Of a stretch of 64,000 nt of DNA, positions 54,412-64,000 are shown piece after piece (the first letter of the stretch is position 1; each line of letters opens with the position of its first letter). The notes under the pieces were generated by a model. It saw only the letters and a list, made by a program, of their open reading frames with translations. It did not search any database and was not told the DNA's origin. The translations under genes and the position numbers were made by a program. The stretch is from Aegilops tauschii subsp. strangulata (Eukaryota > Streptophyta > Magnoliopsida > Poales > Poaceae): assembly GCF_002575655.3 (NCBI RefSeq), contig NC_053035.3:502726601-502790600 (forward strand). Reading direction: 5' to 3'.

Positions 54412-54928
54412 TGATTGATGACAATATAAGTTAAGTTTTCAACGGGGATAAACATATGAAGTGTAAATACTGATATTGAGGAATTTGATTGCAAGATATA
54501 GAAGAACTCCCCCTGAAGATGTGCATAGTGAGGAATTTGCTTTTGAAGCAATGCACACTTGAAGAGTTGAATCATGGAGATCTCCCCCTATATCTTGTAA
54601 TTCATACACGCATTTGACATAATATATGAAGAATTTGAAATGCATGATGAAATATGGTGACTGATGTAATTCAGCATGCGTGCAATAACATTAACGAGGA
54701 ATAAGCATGCAGAAGAAACAGCAAAAGTATCAGGCCACCATAGAGTTTTAAGTTTACAACTCGATCCAACAAAGTCATCAGAAGAACGAGAGTTGTAACT
54801 TAGAAAAAAATGCCCATAGAAGATAGACCCGCTTGAAGACAAACTCAAATTCCCCCCCCCCTTTGTCATCGAATGACCAAAAGGTTCGAAAATGAGGACT
54901 AACGCCCCTGAAGAATATCAAGTTGATG
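54412..54928 (-). other. 3' spacer between ORF and polypurine tract
   Basis: AT-rich non-coding internal DNA of the minus-strand LTR element, with CTCCCCCTGAAGATG and CTCCCCCTATATCTTG-type phrases on one strand. No gene. Confidence 0.6.
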
Positions 54929-57873
54929 AAGGAGCGCCAGCGTTGTTGGGGTTGTTTGGTGGAGTAGGGCCTGCCGCAGTGTCGTCCAAGTCTTCATGTT
55001 CATCGGTGTCGCGCGATGAAGAATAGGAGTTGGCCACCAAGGACGGAACCTTGACCTTCTTGTATTTCTTCGGTGGAGGTGCAGACCAGTCAAAGTCCTC
55101 CTAGAGACCCATTTTCTTCAGATCTTCTTCGCCGTAAATGTGAGACAGAACAGCCCAGGTGCGGTTGAGGGTTTCATGAAGGTAGTAGTGGTTTTTCTTC
55201 ACTGCATTATGGGTAGCAGTCATGTTGTGAAGAATTGAACCAAACTGACGCTTGACCCATTTGTGATTGCGATCAACCTTCTGGTGAAGACTGAGGAGAA
55301 GCTCACGGCCAGTCATCACCCTGGGAGCTATGCCTTGAGGATTTGGCTTGGTGGCGTTGGCGGCAGAGTCATGGGTGGCAGAGTCATCATTGGTGGAGTA
55401 GGATGCAGCCTTGTGAAATTGACCATCCAATGGACGAATGCCTTCATCAATGACAGCAGTAGCCTTGCCCTTTTATCAGCTGAGGAAAATGTCCGTTTGA
55501 GGACTTCAATCGGGGGCAAGTAGCTGCAATGGTTCAGTGTGTCAGCTTTGTAGTTGAGTGAAGACCTTATTCTGATGAATCTCATGATCCAAGGAGCATA
55601 AGGCTTCAACTTAAACGGTGTCATTGCGACATTGGCCAGAGTCCTCATGAAGAAATCATGGAAGTTGACGGGAACGCCATGAATGATATTGAAAAGCAGA
55701 TTCTTCATGATGCCAATGACTTCTTCTTCATCCGAGTCGTGGCCCTTGATAGGACTCAATGTCTTTGTCAGAATGCGATAGATAGTCCGAGGCACATATA
55801 ACAATTCCTTCACAAGGAATTTTGTTCTTGGGGCCTGACCTGGCTTCAAAGGCTTCATCAGCACTTGCATATAGTGATCTGTAAGCTCAGGTTCACTGTA
55901 GACGCAACGAGCAGCTTCAAGGGGAGGACTGAGAGGCAAAGCACGAAGTAATTCAGTAGCTGGTGCCTTGTAGTGAGTATTTTCAGACATCCAGTCCAGC
56001 ACCCATGAATTCACATCTTCAGAGTCTCCGGTGATGTGCAGAGTTGCATAAAATTGAAGAATGAGCTCTTCATTCCAATCACATATATCAGTGCAGAAAT
56101 TTAACAGTCCCGCGTCGTAAAGAACACTAAGGACTGGCCCAAAGCACGGCAGAGATTCCATATCCACATGAGGAATGTGCTCATGATCGAAGACTTTGTC
56201 TTTGTTGAACAGCACCGAGGAATAAAAATTTGCCTGGCTGGCAGTCCAAAAACGCCTCTTCCTAATGCGAGCAGAGTCGTAGGGGTTGTAATCAGTGAAG
56301 AATACGTGCTCACCGAAGAAATCATTAGCCTTGAATTTTTGCTTCCATGAGAATGGATCCTTTGGCTTGGGCAGAGGAGTGTCAGTCAGTTGCATTACAA
56401 CCTCAGGAATTCGCAATCTCAGGTTCTTCAGGCTGAGGAATTTCTGGTTCCTCTTCAGTGGCAGCCTGGGTCTTCAATTCTTCATTTTCATTTTCTTCAG
56501 CTCTAGTGGCTGGAATTTCTTCATGAGCTTCAATAGACCCCATTTGAACTGTAGTTGCTGGGGACTCAGGAATTTGTTGCAATGGTGTGAAGAGTGGAGA
56601 GTTGGGGTGCTGACTTTCCCAAAAGTCATCATTCATCACCGGTGTGGTGCAACCAATGTCCACATCTTCATCTTCCATTTCTTCAACGCCGGCCTCGTCA
56701 GCAGTAAACTAAGGCATATGCGAGGAAACTGTGGGGGTTGAAGGGATTTTATCCACTTCAATTTCTTCATCCATCTGCTCTGACGAAGCAGCAGAAGGAT
56801 TTTCTTCATCAGATCCGCTAGGGATCACATATTCTTCATCAAAAGGGACGATTTCCTTTGATGGCATGGAGGAAACTGGAACAACATCAATTGGATTAGC
56901 AAATGAGCTTGTCAATTTCTTCATCTTCTTCGGTGCTGAAGAATCTGAAGGAGCTGATGCTTTCCTTTTCTTCACTGCTGCATGCTCTACAGCCTTGGTC
57001 TTCTTCACATCTGATGCAGATGGAAGGATTGGAGTTGGAGTAGGCGCAGGAGGAGCAGAGGAATGTGGTTGATTTTCTTCAGGCACAACTGATGCAGTTG
57101 CCCTGACTTCTTCATTTTCTTCAGGCGCACCACTAGTGGGTGCCCTGGCAATTTCATTAGCGGCTGGAATGCAGTTATCAGCCCTGGAACTCACATTTTC
57201 TTCAGCAGCTTGATTGTCATCAGCGGTGCTGGCATGTTCTTCAATTGGCTGAGCAGATGCTTCAGCCTGAGGAATTTCTTGTTGCGATGGGGCTGCAACA
57301 TTTGAGGTGAACTTCTCAGTTAGTTTAATAAACCTGACCTTGGCTCCTTTCCAATCAGCATAGTAAGCATTGAAATCATCGCTGAGGACTTTGATTTGAG
57401 ACTGGATCTTCACAAGTTCATCAGTTGTCATAGAGACAACGTTGTTCTTCAGGAATTTCTCCTTCCTGTACTGTGCTTTCTTGAGCTGCCTGGCCTTCTC
57501 AAATTTCCATTTTTCTTCTTGGATGAAGGCAGTTCAGCATATGACTTTGGCCAGGAGTCAGATTGAAGTCAGGCATAGGAGTGTTTGGGTCCTTATGCCA
57601 GAGATCAATGTAATCGAGGATCAACTTTGGATCCAAAAGAAGAGGCACATTTGTGCCCTTGGCTCTAGCGGCCCTGACTTGCCTATCTCTGATGATTTCA
57701 GCAAGTTCTCCATCATCAGCTTCGTCTTCTTCAGACGGCACTTGGAAGGCGACCTGGTTCTTGTGAGGACTTGGGCGAGAGCCTCGTCCAGCAGTGGTCT
57801 TAGTCTTCAGCATAGAGAGTCCTGTTGAAGAATTTGGTGCAGGTGAGGAACTAGCTGAAACTCCTGAGGCAAT
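54929..57873 (-). pseudogene. Large retrotransposon ORF of unknown function, broken by stops and shifts
   Basis: One long coding region on the minus strand is spread over several frames. Order: SRPSPHKNQVAFQVPSEEDE, then LDYIDLWHKDPNTPMPDFNL (57850-57510); a shift; acidic/Pro-Glu-rich linker with KKRKASAPSDSSAPKKMKK (57431-56709); a TAG; EDVDIGCTTPVMNDDFWESQ (56678-56403); a shift; then a conserved block, 56416-55440 (PFSWKQKFKANDFFGEHVFF, HIPHVDMESLPCFGPVLSVL, VNSWVLDWMSENTHYKAPAT, KPYAPWIMRFIRIRSSLNYK). A further shift leads to ELLLSLHQKVDRNHKWVKRQ and HYYLHETLNRTWAVLSHIYG, a TAG at 55101, and a tail (EDFDWSAPPPKKYKKVK). It has no reverse transcriptase, integrase, protease or zinc-knuckle motif. 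It could be a structural (gag-like) or extra ORF of a non-autonomous element. The 5' part is cut at 57873 by another LTR. Confidence 0.7.
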
Positions 57874-60800
57874 TGTAACGCCCACGATGTGGCTATATCT
57901 CCCACGTGTCGAGGCACGACTTAGAGGCATAACCGCATTGTAAGTATTGTCGCAAGAAGGGTCATCTTCACACAATCCCATGTAATGAACAAGAATGGGA
58001 TAACGAGAGTTGGCTTACAATCGCCACTTCACACAATACATAAATATAATTCATACTTCATCCAAAATCCACACATAGACCAACTACGGTCAAATCCAAA
58101 TGAAAGTAAGATAACCCCAAATGCTAGATCCCCGATCGTCCCAACTGGGCTCCACTACTGATCATCAGGAAACGAAACATAGTAACGACCACGTTCCTCG
58201 TCGAACTCCCACTTGAGCTCGGTTGCGTCATCTGCACTGGTATCGTCGGCACCTGCAACTGTTTTGGTAGAATCTGTGAGTCACGAGGACTCAGCAATCT
58301 CACACCCGCGAGATCAAGACTATTTAAGCTTATAGGAAAAGATGGGGTAATGAGGTGGAGCTGCAGCAAGCACTAAGCTTATGGTGGCTAACATACGCAA
58401 ATGAGAGCGAGAAGAGAGCAACGCAACGGTCGCGAAGCTAGAAATGATCAAGAAGTGATCCTGAAACTACTTACGTTCATTCGTAACTCAAACCGTGTTC
58501 ATTTCCCGGACTCCGCCGAAAAGAGACCATCACGACTACACACACGGTTGATGTATTTTAATTAAGTCAAGTGTCAAGTTCTCTACAACCGGACATTAAC
58601 AAATTCCCATCTGCCTCATAACCGCGGGCACGGCTTTCGAAAGATAATACCCTGCAGGGGTGTCCCAACTTAGCCCATTATAAGCTCTCACGGTCAACGA
58701 AGGATAAACCTTCTCCCGGGAAGGCCCGATCAGTCTCGGAATCCCGGTTTACAAGACATTTCGACAATGGTAAAACAAGACCAGCAAAGCCGCCCGAATG
58801 TGCCGACAAATCCCGAGCTGCACATATCTCGTTCTCAGGGCACACCGGATGAGCCAGACGTCGGGTTGGCATAGACCCTGGTTGCCCAGGGGGCGCCGGA
58901 CATCGCTCGGTTTGGGCCAGCACTCAAAGGAGCACTGGTCCGGGGGTTTAAATAAAGATGACCCTCGGGCTCGCGAAAACCCAAGGGAAAAAGGCTTAGG
59001 TGGCAAATGGTAAAATCAAGGTTGGGCCTTGCTAGAGGAGTTTTATTCAAGGCGAACTGTCAAGGGGATCCCATAAATCACCCAACCGCGTAAGGAACGC
59101 AAACTCAAGGAACATAATACCGGTATGATGGAAACTAAGGCGGCAAGAGTGGAACAAAACACCAGGCATAAGGCCGAGCCTTCCACCCTTTACCAAATAT
59201 ATAGATGCATTAATTAAATAAGAGATATTGTGGTATTCCAAAAATATCCATGTTCCAACATGGAACCAACTTCAACTTCACCTGCAACTAGCAACGCTAT
59301 AAGAAGGGCTGAGCAAAAGCGGTAACTTAGCCAAACAACGGTTTGCTAGGAAAGGATGGCTAGAGGCTTGACATGGCAATATGGGAGGCATGATATAGCA
59401 AGTGGTAGGTAGCGCAGCATGGCAATAGAACGAACAACTAGCAAAGCAAAGATAGAAGTGATTTCGAGGGTATGAACATCTTGCCTGCAAGGTTCTCAGA
59501 GTTGTCGAAAGCTTGATCCTTGTAAGCGTACTCAACAGGTTCCTCATTCACGAACTCATCTCCCGGCTCTACCCACAGCAAGAACACAAGCAATGGAACC
59601 ACAATCAATCACGGGAAGTGCACAAGCAACATGATGCAATACATGCATGATATGCGAGATATGATATGCGATGCGTATGCGTGCTCCGGAAGAAAAAAGG
59701 ATGAACAAGGTAGTAAATTGGCAAACCAAGTATGCCACTGGAAAGATGAGATGATTTCAGTCGAAATCGATATAAAGATCACCGGAAACGGATGCACGGT
59801 TTGCAAATGGCAAGCAAAACAAGAATGACACGATTCTGATAGCACTTAGAATGCAACAAGTAACTATGCTACAGCACTCCAACATAGCAATAAAGCATAT
59901 GGCAGTGATCTACAGAAGATGCTTGACAAAATATTAACACTAAGCTACGGCTAGATCACAAAATAACAGGTTCAAACAAGCATGGCAAAAGTGCAAAAGA
60001 TATCAGGTTCACAGACTTGGTGAAATTACTAGACATGGCAGAAACAGCATCAGGTAACAATGTTCAGAGCAAGCAATCAACATGCTACAAGAACTTAACA
60101 TATAAAAACAAGGCATTGCATGAATCTACTAAATGCATAGAACAAAAGTCCCTTAGTGACCATGAGCCAAAAAGGACCATAAGATATGATGGCACCCATG
60201 TAAACATAGCAAGTTTCGTTAACCGATTTCAGACTTGGCAGAAAACAGAACATGGCATTAATAAAATATTGAAGGCACCTTGGTGAGCTTGATTCACTCA
60301 TCACAAAGCAATGCATGACAAAACAAGGATACATACAGCAATATGGCATGTTTATGAAGCTATCCATGGTAAGAGAAAGTTCATAGCATGTATGGATCCA
60401 CTACAACAACCTTGGCGAAATTGCATATCATGTTAAGAATCTGCCAGAAATATTTTATAGCAAAAGTAGAGCAAGATTAAGACATGCTGGGGCACTCCAT
60501 AATTGCAAACAGGGGCATGGATGAATAGAGCACAACTATATCTACAAAACATCCTTACTGAACATACTCACAAGAAGCATGGATCTCACTGTAGACACAT
60601 GGATACATGGCAACAAAATAACAGCAGTCACAGACTTAGCAAAAATCATAAGTCCCTGAAAACACAAACAGCACGAAGCCTAGTTTGCATGCTTGTGCTA
60701 GTCACGACATAGATCAAAGAAATACATGGCATACACCTTTGTAAAGATGGAATGGCATAGATCAAAACACCTGTAGAGTTTATGCCCATAAGATGCACAC

Positions 60801-62164
60801 ATCAAATGCAACAAAAATAACAAAACTCCAAGTTCTGATAAGTAACAACAGTAAACATCATATAGCACTCCTACGCCAGAGATTTGGGCATCAAGATGGA
60901 CTCAAACGAGCATGGCGCAATGGAACAAAATGAAGAGCATCTCGTGATGAACATTTCTATATATTAAACGTACGAAACGGAGCAGTATGCAAAGAGTTAT
61001 AGTAGGTCAAAGTATGCACCAGAAAGCAATATTTTCAGGACTTGGAGAATTTCGGGGGGGGGGGGAAGAAAGTCAACCGTCTCTGGATCTGGATCGGGCC
61101 GCGAACCGAGGACGGCGGGGTGCTCGCCGGAGATGGGGAAGGAGGAGGGCGCCGGAGTAGAGCTCGGGGAGGCGCCGGTTGTCGGGGAGGCGGCGTCCTC
61201 GGGCGCGGGGAGCCGGGGCGCGCGGCGGACGCGGGCGGCGCCGGCGTCGGAGGAACGGGGCGCGGCGGAGAGGCGGCGAGGTCGCCGGAGCGGCGGCTGG
61301 ATGGCGACGGGCGGAGGACGGCGGCGCGGGGCGCGGGGCTCGGGCGCCCGCGGGGCGGCGGCGGCGGCGTCCCGGGTCGCGGGGGCCGGGAACGGGCCGA
61401 GCGGGCTTCGGCGGCGGGGACGGCGGCGCGCCATGTTGCGGCTCCCGGTTGGTCGGGCGCGGCGGCGGGATTCGTCCGGCGCTGGGCGGACGTGTCCGGC
61501 GCGCGGAGGGAGCGGTGGCTAGGGTTTGGATGCAAATTTCAAAGGGGGAGGTGTTTATATAGGCATAGGGAGCTAGGAGAGTCCAAATAAGGCACGGTTT
61601 TCGCCCACACGATCATGATCGAACGACCGAGAGCATGGAGGTGACTTAGATGGGTTATTGGGCTGTTTGGAGGGTGGTTTTGCTGCAACACACAAAAGGA
61701 CTTTGTGGTTACCCGGTTAACCGTTGAAGCATCAGACGACCTCCGAATGGGACGAAACTTGACAGGTGGTCTACCGGTGGTGTACCAAGGTCACTTGGCA
61801 AACCTCGGTCCATTCCGAGAATGTTTAACACCCGCTCACGAAAAGAAACAAGAGGGGTGCGCCGGTGCATGTGGGAGTGTCGGATTGCAAAACGGACAAC
61901 GGGGAAAATGCTCGGATGCATGAGACGAACACGTATGCAAATGAGATGCACATGATGACATGATATGGGATGCATGACATGAACAAAATGCAAAACGAAA
62001 AATAAAACCCGACCACGAAGGGAATATCCTAACACATAGCCGAAAATGGCAAGAGTTGGAGTTACAAATATGGAAAGTTACATCCGGGGTGTTACAACAC
62101 TCCACCACTACGAGAGGATCTCGTCCCGAGATCTAGGACTGAAAGAACTCTGGATATTCAGAAC
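57874..62164 (-). mobile_element. Minus-strand gypsy-type element: very long 3' LTR (4.2 kb) and end of internal region
   Basis: On the minus strand a purine-rich tract (GTAGTGGTGGAGTGT) preceded by GATCTCGGGACGAGATCCTC (62150-62097) runs into an LTR starting TGTAACACCCCGGATGTAAC at 62096 and ending CACATCGTGGGCGTTACA at 57874, 4223 bp. The 5-base flank is GCAAT. Its middle is AT-rich and tandem-poor; 61050-61530 is a GC-rich island with a minus-strand TATA box (see separate entry). The ORFs in that island are compositional. LTRs of this size occur in a few Triticeae gypsy families (Sukkula-like), but I do not fix the name. The internal region is interrupted at 62164. Confidence 0.78.
61500..61565 (-). 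promoter_or_regulatory. LTR promoter of the long-LTR element
   Basis: On the minus strand GCCTATATAAACACC (TATA core at 61554-61561) is followed about 30-40 bases on by AAACCCTAGCC and a GC-rich leader. This fits a retrotransposon TATA box at the U3/R boundary and fixes the element's transcription as leftward. Confidence 0.65.
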
Positions 62165-62954
62165 TGTCGTGGAATTGTCACGGCAGATGTCCTCGAGCTA
62201 GGACTTAGTCGTGGAGCCATCGCAACTAGGAAGCTTAAAGGGGTTAAGCGGGACAAGGAATACGAGGGTTTATACTGGTTCGGCCCCTTACGGTGAAGGT
62301 AAAAGCCTACGTCCAGTTTGAGGTGGTATTGATTAGGGTTTCGATAACCAGGGAGCTAATCTGCTATGCCCGGCTCTCAATGAGATTGTTCTTGTCCCTA
62401 AACCGCTGCCGGGTCGTCCCTTTATATAGGGAGGCCGACGCCCAGCAGCTCTCAGAGTCCCGGCTGGCTCATAAGAGTGTCCGGCTCGGACTCTCAACTA
62501 TCCTTGCCTTACACTACAAGTTCTAGCATAATAATGATTGCAACTACGGGCTTTAAGCCATATCCGGGTCTTAAGCCCATCTTTGGCCCACCGTCTACAG
62601 GCTTGGCGCCGGGCTTCTGGCAATGACCATATGAGTAACCCGGCCTCTCCTGGCGGGTGACTCTAAGGTCTATATCCTCAACATTAGGCCCCAGATTGAT
62701 TTGAGACGGCTCATGTCAATCTTCAATTCTTTCGACAGAAAAAATCTCCGGCTTACCATTTGTGTGAAGGCCATAACCCGGCGTGACGTCATTCTCTGGA
62801 CTCCGGGTAATCCGCCGTGACGTCATCTTCCATTAAGTCCGCTTTTTACTCCGCCAGATCCGCAACGGATCTTATCTTTACTGTCATCCCGAAAATCGAG
62901 GCGTTTCGTGGGGAGATAACCACGCCATGGTCTCCTTGATTCTCGCGCCCACTT

Positions 62955-63160
62955 ATGAGCTTGCCCTTATAAATAGGCCGGCCCGACGGGCCTTTCTCAC
63001 TCTCCTTCCTCCGTCGTCTCCTTCCTCTCACTATCCCGTGCTGCTCGAGCTCCGCCGCCGTCGCCGCCACGGGTCTTCTCGTTGTCACCAGCTCAGGCCA
63101 CTGCATCACCCTGATCTGACCAGAGAAACGCGACGACCTCCGCGACTCTCCAGCTCTTGT
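62955..63160 (+). promoter_or_regulatory. Second promoter-like region inside the gypsy internal domain
   Basis: GAGCTTGCCCTTATAAATAG and GCCGGCCCG give a clear TATA box at about 62967-62975. A CT-rich start region (TTTCTCACTCTCCTTCCTCC) and a possible donor (AGCTCTTG|TAAGTCC) near 63160 follow. This could drive the downstream ORF independently of the LTR. Confidence 0.45.
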
Positions 63161-63777
63161 AAGTCCTGCTTGTCCTGTAGAATAAATCTGCCGTAGGGTT
63201 CGTCCGCGTTCTTCGTGTTCGTCGCCGTCGCCCACAAGCTCCGGTAGTCTTCTTTTTTACTGCTCCTTTTTTATCTTAGCTCGTATGGAACCACTGCGGT
63301 AGATGTTTTAGCACCCGTTTCAAACACAAGTAGACTTCTTTTCACTGCATAAAGACCTCATTCGAGCTCAAGAACTCCCCTGCGTCTGTATTTTAGGTCT
63401 AGAAAATTTCCTTTGGACCGACCATTTTGATCCAAATTTTTTACTGCGATGTGTGAAACCTGTTTACCACACTTAGTAAAAAACTGCAATCATTGAATCT
63501 CGGCGGTCTACAGTTCCGGTTTAAAGAAACCACGCGCCGTAGAACCTTCCGGCTTAAAGAAAACCATGCGCCATAAAATTTCCGGCTTAACTGTAATAAG
63601 GCCTGTAGACAATCATATTACTCTCAATCCCTCGGCGGCTTAAATAGCCCGATGCACTTAAATGTATACCATTAGTCCCCTTCATAAGCCGCCACCTTGA
63701 CATTAAACTGTAGATTTCTTCCGGCTCATAATTAACCCGAACGTTTTTCCTTTTATCATAGACTGCCGACTTTCACC

Positions 63778-64000
63778 ATGCCTCCCAAAGCTCCCAAAGC
63801 CTCCATTACTTGCAACTGGATGAGGTCCAATGTCACCAATGAGACCCTAGCGGATTTTGTTAAGTCTGGATATCTGCCCAAGAAGGATGTCATGTCCTAC
63901 CGTGCCCCTGACCCGTCAGAAGTGAGACCACAACCAAAGGACGGGGAGGTAGTGATTTTTGCGGATCACATGAGCCGGGGCTTCGCACCGCCCGGCTCAA
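63778..64000 (+). CDS. Gypsy-associated ORF (putative gypsy-type transposon family), N-terminal part
   Basis: ATG at 63778 opens a frame with no stop to the window edge (74 codons). It begins MPPKAPKASITCNWMRSNVT and continues ADFVKSGYLPKKDVMSYRAP, PKDGEVVIFADHMSRGFAPP. This is the N-terminus of the plant protein family that Pfam calls putative gypsy type transposon (PF04195, from memory). Such ORFs sit upstream of or beside gag-pol in Triticeae gypsy elements and may be structural; their role is not known. The start is preferred because the Lys/Pro-rich MPPKAPK opening is usual for the family and an untranslated leader precedes it. The visible frame is intact. Confidence 0.78.
   Translation, partial: MPPKAPKASITCNWMRSNVTNETLADFVKSGYLPKKDVMSYRAPDPSEVRPQPKDGEVVIFADHMSRGFAPPGS

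Larger units (their letters stand above)
62165..64000 (+). mobile_element. Plus-strand gypsy-type LTR retrotransposon, 5' end, cut by window edge
   Basis: The LTR runs from TGTCGTGGAATTGTCACGGC (62165) to TATATCCTCAACA (62683), 519 bp, with an internal TATA box (CTTTATATAGGGAGG at about 62420). The left 5-base flank is AGAAC. The internal region starts TTAGGCCCCAGATTG; I could not match a tRNA primer site. It contains a second TATA box and a leader before the first ORF at 63778. It is inserted into the internal region of the long-LTR element. The right part, with pol and the second LTR, should lie beyond the window. Confidence 0.75.

Noticed and set aside
57499..57981. 160-codon minus-strand ORF read as one protein
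   Set aside because: Its first 36 codons lie in the long LTR and the rest in the interrupted element, so the start is a chance fusion at the insertion point (57873/57874).
61035..61590. Pro/Ala/Arg-rich frames of 145-182 codons on both strands
   Set aside because: All lie in the GC-rich island of the long LTR; open on both strands at once, as expected from base composition.
57874..62096. First reading of the long LTR as a plus-strand 5' LTR
   Set aside because: The minus-strand TATA box with leader, and the purine-rich tract just outside the 62096 end, show that it is a 3' LTR on the minus strand.

Overview
The window is nuclear DNA of a Triticeae grass, most likely wheat or a wild Aegilops/Triticum relative. 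The evidence is a BARE1/Angela/WIS-type copia LTR with its usual ends, several TA-flanked Stowaway MITEs, CACTA, PIF/Harbinger and hAT elements, deeply nested LTR retrotransposons, and GC-rich grass exons with standard GT-AG introns. I see no bacterial, organellar or viral genes, no rRNA or tRNA gene and no CRISPR array.

Four loci look like real host genes. (1) At 1-672 (minus strand) is the 5' part of a receptor-like protein kinase that runs off the left edge; its leader appears to carry a 1.1-kb intron. (2) At 11763-13324 (minus) is an F-box gene of two exons encoding 452 residues. (3) At 18875-20890 and (4) at 24837-26313 (both plus) are two paralogues, here called A and B. Each has three coding exons and encodes a putative mitochondrion-targeted protein with one membrane span. 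I do not recognise the family. A has an expanded 15-residue C-terminal repeat array; B keeps one degenerate unit.

Layout: 1-14 kb holds the kinase and F-box genes among MITEs, a 1.7-kb solo LTR and decayed repeats. 14-27 kb holds the paralogue pair with small retroposition scars and a LINE fragment. 27-37 kb is dominated by DNA transposons: two PIF/Harbinger elements (one carries a broken transposase gene interrupted by a 1.46-kb hAT), Tourist-like and foldback MITEs, and PPR and RNase H gene fragments. 37-44 kb has a gypsy LTR split by a 1.2-kb hAT, other gypsy remnants and an unassigned exon. 44.7-47.0 kb is a 2.26-kb foldback with arms of about 0.85-0.9 kb.

From 49471 to the right edge is one nested stack in which each element interrupts the one before it: CACTA (Ulp1-like protease exons), then an Angela LTR, then a minus-strand LTR element with a large unassigned ORF, then a minus-strand gypsy with a 4.2-kb LTR, then a plus-strand gypsy whose first ORF runs off the right edge. 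Only the left halves are visible.

Most attractive for follow-up are the A/B gene family with its variable repeats, the long foldback as a possible small-RNA source, and the filled and empty copies of one PIF/Tourist insertion site about 4 kb apart. All names rest on reading motifs by eye; no database search was possible.
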